Part shown: positions 9,539-17,636 of the stretch, piece after piece
Layout: each line of letters opens with the position of its first letter
How positions within the stretch are numbered: the stretch's first letter is position 1
Origin: Lewinellaceae bacterium
Lineage (GTDB): Bacteria; Bacteroidota; Bacteroidia; Chitinophagales; Saprospiraceae
Assembly (NCBI GenBank): GCA_020636005.1
Contig: JACJYR010000007.1
Location: forward strand, 78,839-142,838
Direction of reading: 5' to 3'
DNA: 64,000 nucleotides
Made by a program: the position numbers and the translations under genes
The notes under the pieces: model-generated
What the model was told of the DNA's origin: nothing
The model's database searches: none
What the model saw: the letters and a program-made list of their open reading frames with translations, nothing else

Positions 9539-10075
9539 ATGAAAGGCATATTGGCTATCATTCTTTTTTCCTTTTGCGGACTGCCAGGTGCATTTGCCCA
9601 AAACATTTATCAAAGCCTGGAGGGTCACGTCCTGGTTTCCGGAAAATATGAAGGTGGAACCATACTGGCAGAAAGCCACCGGCTCAACTTGTTTTTGGAC
9701 TACACCACCAAGGAGTTCAGGGGGAAATTGGATTTGGGGACGCTCGATACCGGCATTGATTCACTTAATGCGAAACTTGCCGCAATGAAGCCCGCACAAG
9801 TCCTTTTTTCCGGTGTTGTCCCCGATGATGATTTTATTTCCTGGGAACACCTGGAACTTGAGTTCAATATCCCCCTTTCCGTTCAACTTCTCGGAATAAG
9901 CCTGAAACCATCACTCGATATCAAGCTGAACCACTACAAAGACAGCGGTACTTATGCATGCCTTTTGTCCGGCTCGATGAGCCTGGACCTGTCTGCATTT
10001 GAAAATCGGCCCGGTGGGTTTGGCGACACGGTTGAAGTAAAGTTCACACAGGTTTTGATGAGGAGAGACCGATAG
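9539..10075 (+). CDS. Exported YceI-like protein
   Basis: 178 residues from MKGILAIILFSFCGLPGAFAQ, which forms a clear Sec signal peptide ending in a canonical AxA-type site; that is why this start is preferred over one 78 bases upstream. The mature part has repeating beta-strand patterns (GHVLVSGKYEGGTILAESH, FRGKLDLGTLDTGIDSLN, LLGISLKPSLDIKLNHY, GSMSLDLSAF) like the YceI lipocalin-type barrel. Similarity is only moderate and is judged by eye. YceI proteins bind isoprenoid-like ligands in the periplasm. It lies downstream of the metal-efflux genes on the same strand, but no functional tie is visible. Confidence 0.5.
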   Translation: MKGILAIILFSFCGLPGAFAQNIYQSLEGHVLVSGKYEGGTILAESHRLNLFLDYTTKEFRGKLDLGTLDTGIDSLNAKLAAMKPAQVLFSGVVPDDDFISWEHLELEFNIPLSVQLLGISLKPSLDIKLNHYKDSGTYACLLSGSMSLDLSAFENRPGGFGDTVEVKFTQVLMRRDR

Positions 10076-10181
10076 TAAATAGTGCCGATGCGGTGAACCT
10101 TGCATGTGCATCCGCACATACAAATGCACATCGCAGAAAGGCCATTCAATATTTTTATAAAACTTTCAAATCCAATTCAAC

Positions 10182-10382
10182 ATGAAAAAAATCCTGTTTT
10201 TCACAGCGCTTTTCGTGTTCACGGGGCTGCTCGCCTGCCGTGAACCAGCCTCGCAGCACAAGGATGGCGACGGCCACGAACACAAGGATGGCGACACGAA
10301 GCACGAAGGCCACGGCACGGCTGCCGACACGACGAATCACGAGGGACATGAGCATGCCCCTGGCGAGGAGCATCAGCATTGA
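10182..10382 (+). CDS. Small histidine-rich lipoprotein
   Basis: 66 residues. A signal peptide with lipobox TGLLAC is followed by a tail composed almost entirely of His, Asp, Glu, Lys and Gly (HKDGDGHEHKDGD, HEGHEHAPGEEHQH). Such tails bind divalent metal ions. With the efflux operon just upstream, a periplasmic or outer-membrane metal-buffering role is a reasonable inference. No named family is recognised. Confidence 0.6.
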   Translation: MKKILFFTALFVFTGLLACREPASQHKDGDGHEHKDGDTKHEGHGTAADTTNHEGHEHAPGEEHQH

Positions 10383-10420
10383 CACTTCATTTTCCAAGAA
10401 AGCTATGAGCTATTGCTTCA

Positions 10421-10464
10421 TGGCGGGGCGGCAACTTCCCATCCGGAGGGTTTGCCGTCCCACC
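10421..10464 (+). terminator. Imperfect GC-rich hairpin
   Basis: GGCGGGGCGGCAAC (10422-10435) pairs with TTTGCCGTCCCACC (10451-10464) with few mismatches, between the small lipoprotein gene and the deiminase gene. It could be a weak terminator; no long T-run follows. Confidence 0.3.
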
Positions 10465-10483
10465 AATTAAAAAATTTGAATCC

Positions 10484-12250
10484 ATGAAAAAACTATTCTA
10501 CACCTTCCTGTTTTCTGCGGTGCTATTCGCTCCCGCTGCCTTTTGCCAAACCGACCCCCTCCCAAGAGGATTTTCCCCTGAGGAACTCCTTTGGCTTTCT
10601 CAAAATAAATCCGTCCCCGGTGCTGCCGCCTTCGGCATCACCGACCCGCCCTCGCTGCCCGTCCGGGCAATGGCGGAATGGGAAGAAATGCAGGCGATGG
10701 TCATCACCTGGCGCAGCTATAAACCCATCCTGGCGCAAATCGTGCAGGCGGCGAAAGAAGAAGTCCGGGTCGTCATTGTCAACAGCAACCTCGCTACCTG
10801 CCAAAGCGAACTGACCAACTTCGGGGTGGACTGGCAGTCGGGCAATGTGGAGTTCCTGCAAGCGCCGAGCAACAGCGTCTGGATTAGGGACTACGGCGCA
10901 AACCCCATTTACCTCAACGGCGTGGACAGCCTGGCACTGGTGGACTGGATTTACAACCGCCCCCGCCCGCTCGACGACATCATCCCCGATGCGGTGGGCG
11001 ACTATTTCGGGCTGCCGGTTTACAGTACTACCGTAGCGCCATACGACCTGACGCACCCCGGCGGCAATAATTTCTCGGATGGTATGGGGACTAATTTTTC
11101 CTCCAAATTAATCCTCGATGAAAACGGGCCGCTCAACCAGTGGGGCACAAGCAACCACACCGAGGAAGGCGTGGACAGCATCATGGAGCGGTTCTATGGC
11201 ATTGACCGATATGTCAAATTCACCAACCTGCCCTACGACGGCATCCACCACATTGACATGCACATGAAGCTGCTGAACGAAACGACCCTGCTCGTCGGCG
11301 AATACCCGGAGGGGGTGCCCGACCGGGCGCAAATCGAGGCGAACATCCAGTATTTGCTGGACAATTTCACCACGCCGTTCGGGACGCCGTACCGGGTGGT
11401 GCGCATCCCGATGCCGCCCGAAAACGGCAAGTATCCCAGTATGGGAGCGCCCTTGCGCACCTACGTCAACTCTTTTATTGTCAACAAAACCGTGCTGCTG
11501 CCGACCTACGAACTGCAATACGACACGACGGCACTGCGCATCTGGCAGGAAGCCATGCCCGGCTACAACATCGTGGGCATCAACTGCAACGGCATCATTG
11601 ACGCCGGCGGCGCTATCCACTGCATCGTGAAAGAGGTGGGGGTGCAAGACCCGCTGCTCATCCAACACAACCCCTTGGACGACATCGTTGGTGCCAACCC
11701 GCCCGGCTATGAGGTGAATGCTTGGATACGCCACCGCAGCGGAATCGCCGGGGCGACGCTTTACTACACGACTGACACGGCCGCCGCTTATCAAAGCCTC
11801 GACATGGCGCTTGCCCAACCCGACAGCAACCGCTGGTCGGCATCTATTCCGCAGCAGCCGGAAGGCTCGACGGTGTACTATTATATCCACGCCAACGCCA
11901 ATTCCGGCAAGCAGGTCGTGCGCCCGCTGGTTGCGCCGGAAGGTTACTTCGATTTTTACATTTACCCGGCAACGGCGGCAGAGGAAGTGCCGACATCCTC
12001 GCTCGGCAAGGTTTTCCCCAACCCGGCGAGCGCCCTGACCTGTATCCCGGTAGAGGCCACCGTTGGCGGGGAAACCGTCATCGAAATCAGCGACCTGCTG
12101 GGCAGGAAGGTGGGGACGGTGTTTTCGGGAACACTTCCGGCGGGCGTTTCCCGGCACTACTTCAGGGCGGATGGACTGGCGGCGGGCGTCTATCAGGTCG
12201 TGCTGCGCAGCGAAGGCGGCGTGCAGGCACAAAAAATCATTGTCAAATAA
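10484..12250 (+). CDS. T9SS-exported agmatine/peptidylarginine deiminase family protein
   Basis: 588 residues. A signal peptide (ending FAPAAFCQ) is followed by a guanidino-group-modifying (PAD_porph) domain: EEMQAMVITWRSYKP, SVWIRDYGANPIYL, HPGGNNFSDGMGTN, the His-x-Asp pair H256-D258 in HHIDMHMK, and the catalytic cysteine C380 in GGAIHCIVKE. These are the Asp/His/Asp/Cys catalytic elements of agmatine deiminases and the Porphyromonas enzyme. The C-terminal ~90 residues (KVFPNPASAL ... IEISDLLGRKV ... AAGVYQVVL) form a T9SS sorting domain, so the enzyme should be secreted or surface-anchored. It hydrolyses arginine-like guanidino groups to citrulline-like products plus ammonia; whether the substrate is agmatine, free arginine or protein arginine is not decidable here. 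Confidence 0.88.
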   Translation: MKKLFYTFLFSAVLFAPAAFCQTDPLPRGFSPEELLWLSQNKSVPGAAAFGITDPPSLPVRAMAEWEEMQAMVITWRSYKPILAQIVQAAKEEVRVVIVNSNLATCQSELTNFGVDWQSGNVEFLQAPSNSVWIRDYGANPIYLNGVDSLALVDWIYNRPRPLDDIIPDAVGDYFGLPVYSTTVAPYDLTHPGGNNFSDGMGTNFSSKLILDENGPLNQWGTSNHTEEGVDSIMERFYGIDRYVKFTNLPYDGIHHIDMHMKLLNETTLLVGEYPEGVPDRAQIEANIQYLLDNFTTPFGTPYRVVRIPMPPENGKYPSMGAPLRTYVNSFIVNKTVLLPTYELQYDTTALRIWQEAMPGYNIVGINCNGIIDAGGAIHCIVKEVGVQDPLLIQHNPLDDIVGANPPGYEVNAWIRHRSGIAGATLYYTTDTAAAYQSLDMALAQPDSNRWSASIPQQPEGSTVYYYIHANANSGKQVVRPLVAPEGYFDFYIYPATAAEEVPTSSLGKVFPNPASALTCIPVEATVGGETVIEISDLLGRKVGTVFSGTLPAGVSRHYFRADGLAAGVYQVVLRSEGGVQAQKIIVK

Positions 12251-12289
12251 GCAATCCAATTATTTTATCACTTTTTAAATCCATGTTTT

Positions 12290-12982
12290 ATGAAAAAATT
12301 CCTTTTTACCCTTTGCACAATGGCGCTGGCGGCGATGCCGCTCTGGTCCCAGGACATCGTCGTAGACGACGACAGCCTCTACAAAGAAGCTTTAGCTTCT
12401 GATTTCGATTTCTCCATGACGACCTACATTCGCAATAATGGAAGTGAGGATGTCACCATAAAATGGGAACGTGTTATTGAGCAAATTCCCAATGGGTGGA
12501 CCACAAACTTTTGCGATAAAAACCTGTGTTATCTTGCCACGGTTTCCAGTAAAGAATTTGAACTATATGCCAATGGCGACAATGGAATCCTGAAGCCGGT
12601 TTTTATCCCAGATGGAAGACCAGGTATGTGCATTTACCGCATAAAGCTTACATCTCAAACGCCCAATGTCCCATTCGTAGGAGAAGTCGTTTATGTGGCA
12701 GTAGCAACTGGCGTAAGCAGCTCTGTGGAGGTACTTTCCGCCAAGGACGTGGCGCTTTACCCGAACCCCGCCACGGAGGAACTGACGGTGGCGGTCGCTG
12801 ATGCCCGTTTCAAAGGAAGCTGGACAGTGACCACTGCGACTGGGCAGTTGGTGTTGACCCGCCCGGACGCACCTGCGACGGGGCAATTGGATTTGTCTCT
12901 CCTTCCGTCCGGGGTTTACTTCCTGAACATCAGGACACAGGACGGACAGTCCGTTGCGACCGAGAAATTCTTTATACAGTAG
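12290..12982 (+). CDS. T9SS-sorted secreted protein, function unknown (paralog A)
   Basis: 230 residues: a signal peptide (MKKFLFTLCTMALAAMPLWSQ), a beta-rich domain with a likely disulphide pair (FCDKNLC), and a C-terminal T9SS sorting domain (DVALYPNPATEELTVAV ... LPSGVYFLNIRT). The cargo domain has the same layout as the next gene (NNGSEDVTIKWERVIEQIPNGW here; SGFELYVDWQW and LPPGW there), so the two are diverged paralogs. The shared pattern of positions about 45-80 suggests an immunoglobulin-like fold in surface proteins. No enzymatic motif is seen. Confidence 0.75.
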   Translation: MKKFLFTLCTMALAAMPLWSQDIVVDDDSLYKEALASDFDFSMTTYIRNNGSEDVTIKWERVIEQIPNGWTTNFCDKNLCYLATVSSKEFELYANGDNGILKPVFIPDGRPGMCIYRIKLTSQTPNVPFVGEVVYVAVATGVSSSVEVLSAKDVALYPNPATEELTVAVADARFKGSWTVTTATGQLVLTRPDAPATGQLDLSLLPSGVYFLNIRTQDGQSVATEKFFIQ

Positions 12983-12992
12983 TTTATTTTCT

Positions 12993-13031
12993 TAAACCAC
13001 CGGTTGGCCTTCGGGCCGGCCAAGTGGTTTA
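12993..13031 (+). terminator. Long intergenic hairpin
   Basis: TAAACCAC (12993-13000) pairs perfectly with GTGGTTTA (13024-13031), and inside it TTGGCC pairs with GGCCAA around a TTCGGGCC loop, leaving a small bulge. It lies between the two paralogous T9SS genes. There is no strong T-run, so it may terminate weakly or stabilise mRNA. Confidence 0.45.
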
Positions 13032-13053
13032 GCCATTTTAAAATGAAGAAACC

Positions 13054-13731
13054 ATGAAAAAACTGGCCATACTTTTCATTGCACTGCTCGGCTGCGCCTT
13101 TGCTTCCGGACAGGATGAAATTTGGATAAACCCCAATACCGCCTATGCCGAAGCGGATGCAACGGCAACCGAAATCGAAGCCGTCTCGTCCATTTACAAT
13201 GCCTCCGGATTCGAACTCTACGTGGACTGGCAATGGAACACCATCGAGCTGCCGCCGGGCTGGAGCGTTGAGTTCTGTGAGAATAATGGCTGCTTCCCCT
13301 CTTCAATGGATACAATTTTTTCTTTGAGTTTGGATGAAACAGCACCAGTAAGTGCCATTTTTCATCCCAATGGGATACCCGGCACCGGCAAGGTGATAAT
13401 CAGGTTGTACTCGGCCAGCCCGGGGATTCACATTGAGGAGCGGCTGGTTTTTGTCGCCGTGGCAACGGGCCCGAACGCAACGGTGGAAAATGAAGCTGAT
13501 GCGGGCATCGCCCTTTTCCCAAACCCGGCCCGGCAGGTGCTTAACCTCGTGGTGGAAGACCCTGCCTATGCCCGGTGGCAAATCGTTGAGCTGACCGGGC
13601 AACAAAGGCTGGGCGCACCAATAGCTTCCAATCAGGTCCATATTGAATGCTTGCCTCCGGGCTTGTACATTTTTCAGGCATTGACCGCTGAAGGTGGGGT
13701 GATTGCCGTGAAGCGTTTTGTCAAAATATAA
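13054..13731 (+). CDS. T9SS-sorted secreted protein, function unknown (paralog B)
   Basis: 225 residues: a signal peptide (MKKLAILFIALLGCAFASGQ), a cargo domain parallel to the preceding gene with the same cysteine spacing (EFCENNGCFP), a conserved ERLVFVAVATGP segment (VVYVAVATGV in paralog A), and a T9SS sorting domain (GIALFPNPARQVLNLVV ... LPPGLYIFQAL ... KRFVKI). Adjacent placement and shared architecture indicate an old tandem duplication. Its role outside the cell is unknown. Confidence 0.75.
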   Translation: MKKLAILFIALLGCAFASGQDEIWINPNTAYAEADATATEIEAVSSIYNASGFELYVDWQWNTIELPPGWSVEFCENNGCFPSSMDTIFSLSLDETAPVSAIFHPNGIPGTGKVIIRLYSASPGIHIEERLVFVAVATGPNATVENEADAGIALFPNPARQVLNLVVEDPAYARWQIVELTGQQRLGAPIASNQVHIECLPPGLYIFQALTAEGGVIAVKRFVKI

Positions 13732-13794
13732 ACTCAGCGGGGGCAAGGAAGGTGCTTGTTCCTTTAGCCTTTTTGTGCTTTTAAATTAACAGCC

Positions 13795-14226
13795 ATGCAA
13801 AAACAAATTTTCAGTTTCAAGTTCCTTCCCATGCTGGCGGTACTGCTGGCTGTGGTTTTGTTCCAAAACTGTAAAGACGACGAAGGCGACGGGCATGAAC
13901 TCAGTGAAGACACAACCGCTCCCGTGCTCATACTGACCTCACCGACCGAAGGGCAGGATTTCGTCAATGGAGACACCATCCACATCATCGGCAAAGTGAC
14001 CGATGACGTCTTACTGGATGAATACCTATGGTCTGTAAGGAATGTTGGGGGAGCCATTGTTCATGAAGCCATTGTAAATATCCATAATCAGACAGAGCAT
14101 GACATCCACGAAATGCGCATTGTCAGTGGTGTTCTTACTGCTTTGACTTGGGAAGTCGTCGTCCACGTGGAGGACCACAGAGGCAATATCGTTGAAAAGT
14201 CAGTGGCCATAAATGTAGGCCAATAA
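13795..14226 (+). CDS. DUF4625-like lipoprotein, tandem copy 1
   Basis: 143 residues. A basic/hydrophobic signal (MQKQIFSFKFLPMLAVLLAV) ends at FQNC, probably the lipidated cysteine, followed by an acidic linker (KDDEGDGHE). An Ig-like domain follows with TTAPVLILTSPTEGQDFVNG, EHDIHEMRIVSG and VVVHVEDHRGN. This resembles the DUF4625 family of Bacteroidota lipoproteins; its histidines (HEM, HDIH, VEDH) could bind metal. An almost identical gene follows, starting 519 bases later, so this is a clear tandem duplication. Confidence 0.7.
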   Translation: MQKQIFSFKFLPMLAVLLAVVLFQNCKDDEGDGHELSEDTTAPVLILTSPTEGQDFVNGDTIHIIGKVTDDVLLDEYLWSVRNVGGAIVHEAIVNIHNQTEHDIHEMRIVSGVLTALTWEVVVHVEDHRGNIVEKSVAINVGQ

Positions 14227-14313
14227 GGTTTTCATCGTGGTGATGGACGATTTTCTAAACATTGTTTTGATTCTTTAATTAATTCGATTTTATCACTTTT
14301 AAATACTTCAATC

Positions 14314-14745
14314 ATGCAAAAGCAAATTTTCAGTTTCAAGTTCCTTCCCATGCTGACGGTACTGCTGGCCATGGTCATCTTCCAAAACTGCAAAGATGAC
14401 GAGGGTGATAGTCACGAACCGGGCGAAGACACAACCGCTCCCGTGCTCTCGCTGACTTCACCGACCAACGGACAGAATTTCGTAAACGGCGACACCATCC
14501 ACATCATGGGTACGGTGACCGATGAAACCGCACTTCATGAATATGTGTGGTCAATAAAAGATGCTGGCGGAGCGACTGTCCATGAAGCTACCGTAAGCGT
14601 CCATGACAAGATAGAGCACGACATCCACGAAATGCATGTCGTCAGCGGCGTGACCGCTGCCACAACCTGGACAGTAACCGTGCACGTGGAAGACCACGGC
14701 GAAAATTCCGACGAGGAATCAGCAACCCTCAATGTGGGCCAATAA
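14314..14745 (+). CDS. DUF4625-like lipoprotein, tandem copy 2
   Basis: 143 residues, the same length as copy 1 and roughly 70% identical by eye; the first ~60 bases are almost unchanged (MQKQIFSFKFLPML). The lipobox-like FQNC, the TTAPVLSLTSPTNGQNFVNG stretch, EHDIHEMHVVSG and TVHVEDHGEN are all kept. Differences cluster in the middle of the Ig-like domain (HEYVWSIKDAGGATVHEATV). The repeat unit is 519 bp including the intergenic part. Surface or periplasmic function unknown. Confidence 0.7.
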   Translation: MQKQIFSFKFLPMLTVLLAMVIFQNCKDDEGDSHEPGEDTTAPVLSLTSPTNGQNFVNGDTIHIMGTVTDETALHEYVWSIKDAGGATVHEATVSVHDKIEHDIHEMHVVSGVTAATTWTVTVHVEDHGENSDEESATLNVGQ

Positions 14746-14981
14746 GGTTTTTATGGGCGCAGCGGTCGGTTTTCAGAACTTTGTTATGGCTAATATGGAA
14801 CCGCCGCTGCCTTTGAAAAAATGGTTTTTTGGGGTTAATTAAGCTGGTAAGCGGTGGCCTCTCTCCAGGTGAGGGGGCCTCCGCCCCTTGCTTTTCGGAA
14901 CGAAATGGAAACCAAAAAAATGTAAGGATACTTGCCACGGGCGCAAATGCCGCAGGCGGGGAGACCTCTAACTATACAATC

Positions 14982-15593
14982 ATGGTGTATCCAGACAGCA
15001 AGATACTGAACCAGGTTTCTGCCTATGTGGAAGGACTGCTGCGCAACCGGTTGCCGGAAGGGCATATTTTCCACAACCTGAACCATACCCGTTTGGTCGT
15101 GCAGGCCGCCGGGGAAATATGCGGCTTTATGTCCGTTTCAAAACCCGAACAGGAAATCGTGCTGATTGCCGCCTGGTTCCACGATGCCGGCCATGTGGTT
15201 ATCTGCGACGGGCACGAAGAGGAAAGCAAGCGGATGGCAGGGCAATTCTTAAAGGAAGCCAATTACCCTGCCCCAAAAATCGAAAAAGTGTTGGAATGCA
15301 TTGAAGCAACGAAGGTGCCCCAACGCCCTGCGGACATACTTGGCGAGATACTTTGCGATGCCGATTTGTATCACCTCGCAGCCAAAGACTATTTTATGTC
15401 GCTTGGCCAGTTGAGGGAGGAGTGGTCCCGGATTAAAAACGAAAATTATACGGATGCAGATTGGTTTCAATTAAACCTGCATTTTTTACAGGCACACCAA
15501 TATTTTACTGGTTACGGCAGAGCGGTGTTGGAGAGGAGAAAACAAGCTGCTATCGAGGTGTTGGAATTATCCTGTAAGTTTTACGGGCAATAA
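14982..15593 (+). CDS. HD-domain metal-dependent phosphohydrolase-like protein
   Basis: 203 residues from MVYPDSKIL; the frame stays open further upstream, but that stretch is not protein-like. HD-superfamily metal ligands are visible: H in FHNLNHTRLVV, HD in WFHDAGHVV, the helix with HEEESKRMA, and the distal D in ILCDADLYHLA. The family hydrolyses phosphate esters, including nucleotides. A Crp/Fnr regulator follows 90 bases downstream on the same strand, a pairing that may point to nucleotide signalling, but the substrate cannot be read from sequence. Confidence 0.75.
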   Translation: MVYPDSKILNQVSAYVEGLLRNRLPEGHIFHNLNHTRLVVQAAGEICGFMSVSKPEQEIVLIAAWFHDAGHVVICDGHEEESKRMAGQFLKEANYPAPKIEKVLECIEATKVPQRPADILGEILCDADLYHLAAKDYFMSLGQLREEWSRIKNENYTDADWFQLNLHFLQAHQYFTGYGRAVLERRKQAAIEVLELSCKFYGQ

Positions 15594-15682
15594 GTGCGAC
15601 CGAAGAACTTCTTCATAATTAGTGCAGCGGCTATGCTGAAAGAATGATTGCAGGAAGCCGCTGCAATTTTGTAAATATTTTT

Positions 15683-16348
15683 ATGGACAACGAAGCGATA
15701 AAACAACTCGACATCTGGAGCCACCTCACGGAGGTTGAGCAGGAAAAACTGCTCCACGAGGCAAAGGTCAGGCTTGTCCCCAAGTCGAACGTGGTCTTCC
15801 ACGAAACAGAAAAAGGGAACAGGGTCTATGTGCTGATTTCCGGGAAGGTGCTGCTCAAACATTGTAACAGTAGCCCGGAGGATTTGGTCATCCACCTGGT
15901 ACGCCCCGGCGAGCTTTTCGGGGAAAGCCTGCTGGCCAGCTCTTCCACTTACGGTTACCGGGCGGAAACGTTGGAGGAAAGCGCCATCGCTTTCATCCCA
16001 TTGGTGGCTTTTATGGAAATTTTCCAGAAGAACGCCCAGGTTGGCTGGTATTTCTTCCATTCCCAGGCCAGGCGGTTGCAAAAGGCCGAGGGCAAGCTGA
16101 TTGATTTCCGCTACCACCGCACCGAAAAGCGCATACTGGCACTCCTTAAAGAATTGATGGAGGAACAGGGCAGGCGACTGGTATCGGGCGAATGGGAAAT
16201 CACCGGCAGGCTCACGCACCAACTGATTGCCAGCCTTGCGCTGACGACCCGGCAAAGCGTGTCGGTCATCCTGAACAAGCTGAAAAAGAAGGGCATCATC
16301 AACTACAACCGGCACCATATCATTATCCGGCGGCCGGATTTATTGTAA
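15683..16348 (+). CDS. Crp/Fnr-family transcription regulator
   Basis: 221 residues from MDNEAIKQLDIW. The N-terminal cyclic-nucleotide-binding-type jelly roll contains RVYVLISGKVLLK and RPGELFGESLLASS. The C-terminal winged helix contains TGRLTHQLIASLALTTRQSV and VILNKLKKKGIINYN. The FNR Fe-S cysteines are absent, so it is not an oxygen sensor of the FNR type. The effector and regulon are unknown. The M28 peptidase gene starts 17 bases downstream and may be cotranscribed. Confidence 0.88.
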   Translation: MDNEAIKQLDIWSHLTEVEQEKLLHEAKVRLVPKSNVVFHETEKGNRVYVLISGKVLLKHCNSSPEDLVIHLVRPGELFGESLLASSSTYGYRAETLEESAIAFIPLVAFMEIFQKNAQVGWYFFHSQARRLQKAEGKLIDFRYHRTEKRILALLKELMEEQGRRLVSGEWEITGRLTHQLIASLALTTRQSVSVILNKLKKKGIINYNRHHIIIRRPDLL

Positions 16349-16365
16349 CTTAAAAATTCAGAAAA

Positions 16366-17613
16366 ATGAGATTTTCAAAAACTTTATGGGTTGCTATTTT
16401 GGGCGCAGTGACCTTTTGCAAAGCCCCGTGCATCATGGCCCAAAACCTGCAGGTCATTGACATCCTGGACGATGTCCGGATTGATTCTATGACATTTTTT
16501 GTCCAACAGCTGACCGGAGAGCAGGCGGTCAATGTCAACGGCCAGGCTGATACTATTTTCTCCCGGTACATGGGTACGCCGGGCAATGAATTGGCTTTTC
16601 AGTTTGCCAAGAAAAAATTCATGGACTACGGCATGGCGGTGGATTCATTGGCCTTTGGGGCATTTAGCGGTAAAAACCTGCTGGGCATCTTGGTCGGTAC
16701 TCAATTTCCCGAACAAATCGTCATGCTGGGCGCACATTACGACAACCTGCCTGTTTCAGCTACGGCCCCCGGTGCCGATGACAACGCCAGCGGAAGCGCT
16801 GCCGTGCTGGAAGCTGCCAGGGTTTTTTCAGGCTACACCTTTCCTTATACGGTCATCTTTGCGCTTTGGGACGAAGAAGAGCAAGGCCTGATTGGCAGCA
16901 AGGCATACGCCGCCTACGCCGCATCCAACGACCTGGAAATCCTCGCCTACATCAATGTTGACATGTTGGGCTGGGACAGCAACGACGACCATGTTGCGGA
17001 CATCCATGTAAGGCCAATCGCACAATCCATCCAGCTTGCCAACAAAGCGGTAATGGCGGATTCCTTATATGAAATAGGGCTTGGCATCCATGTCGTAAAC
17101 CCCGGCATTACCGCTTCCGACCATGCCTCTTTCTGGAACGAAGGCTATACCGCCATCGCTATTGCCGAAGAGTATGACAACGATTTCAACCCCTTCTGGC
17201 ACACAACAGCGGATTCGCTGGGACAATTCAATCTGCCTTTCTATGAAAAAGTTGCCAAACTCGCTTTCGCTACCCTGGGTGAATGTGCGCTCGGCAGCAC
17301 GGCCACCGGGTCGGGTGAAGCCCCTGCTGCCGGCAGTTTCGTGGCCACCATCCATCCAAACCCTTCACCGGGCATTGTCCGGCTCGAATATTCGCTCCCC
17401 TTCAGTGCGACCGTATCCATCAGCATTTTCGACCCGGCTGGGAAAATGGTGGAAACCTCCACCAACCCCGACCAACCGCCCGGTAATCACAGCACAACAT
17501 GGGAAGCTGCTAACTTCCCGGCAGGCATCTACCTCTGCCGGTGGCAGTTGACCCCGGCAAACCCAAATGCAGCGCCCGTTGAACTTATCAAACCTGTCAT
17601 CCTTTCCAGGTAA
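16366..17613 (+). CDS. T9SS-exported M28 family aminopeptidase-like metallopeptidase
   Basis: 415 residues. A signal peptide (ending CIMAQ) precedes an M28 peptidase core in which all five zinc-ligand positions are visible: H in GAHYDN, D in GADDNASGSA, the catalytic and ligand glutamates in WDEEEQGLIGS, D in NVDMLGW, and H in FNPFWHTTADS. The last ~90 residues (ATIHPNPSPGIVRLEYSLP ... FPAGIYLCRW) form a T9SS sorting domain. It should act outside the cell as a di-zinc exopeptidase releasing amino acids from peptides. It follows the Crp/Fnr gene closely. Confidence 0.9.
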   Translation: MRFSKTLWVAILGAVTFCKAPCIMAQNLQVIDILDDVRIDSMTFFVQQLTGEQAVNVNGQADTIFSRYMGTPGNELAFQFAKKKFMDYGMAVDSLAFGAFSGKNLLGILVGTQFPEQIVMLGAHYDNLPVSATAPGADDNASGSAAVLEAARVFSGYTFPYTVIFALWDEEEQGLIGSKAYAAYAASNDLEILAYINVDMLGWDSNDDHVADIHVRPIAQSIQLANKAVMADSLYEIGLGIHVVNPGITASDHASFWNEGYTAIAIAEEYDNDFNPFWHTTADSLGQFNLPFYEKVAKLAFATLGECALGSTATGSGEAPAAGSFVATIHPNPSPGIVRLEYSLPFSATVSISIFDPAGKMVETSTNPDQPPGNHSTTWEAANFPAGIYLCRWQLTPANPNAAPVELIKPVILSR

Positions 17614-17636
17614 ACCTTTTTCATACAACACTCATC

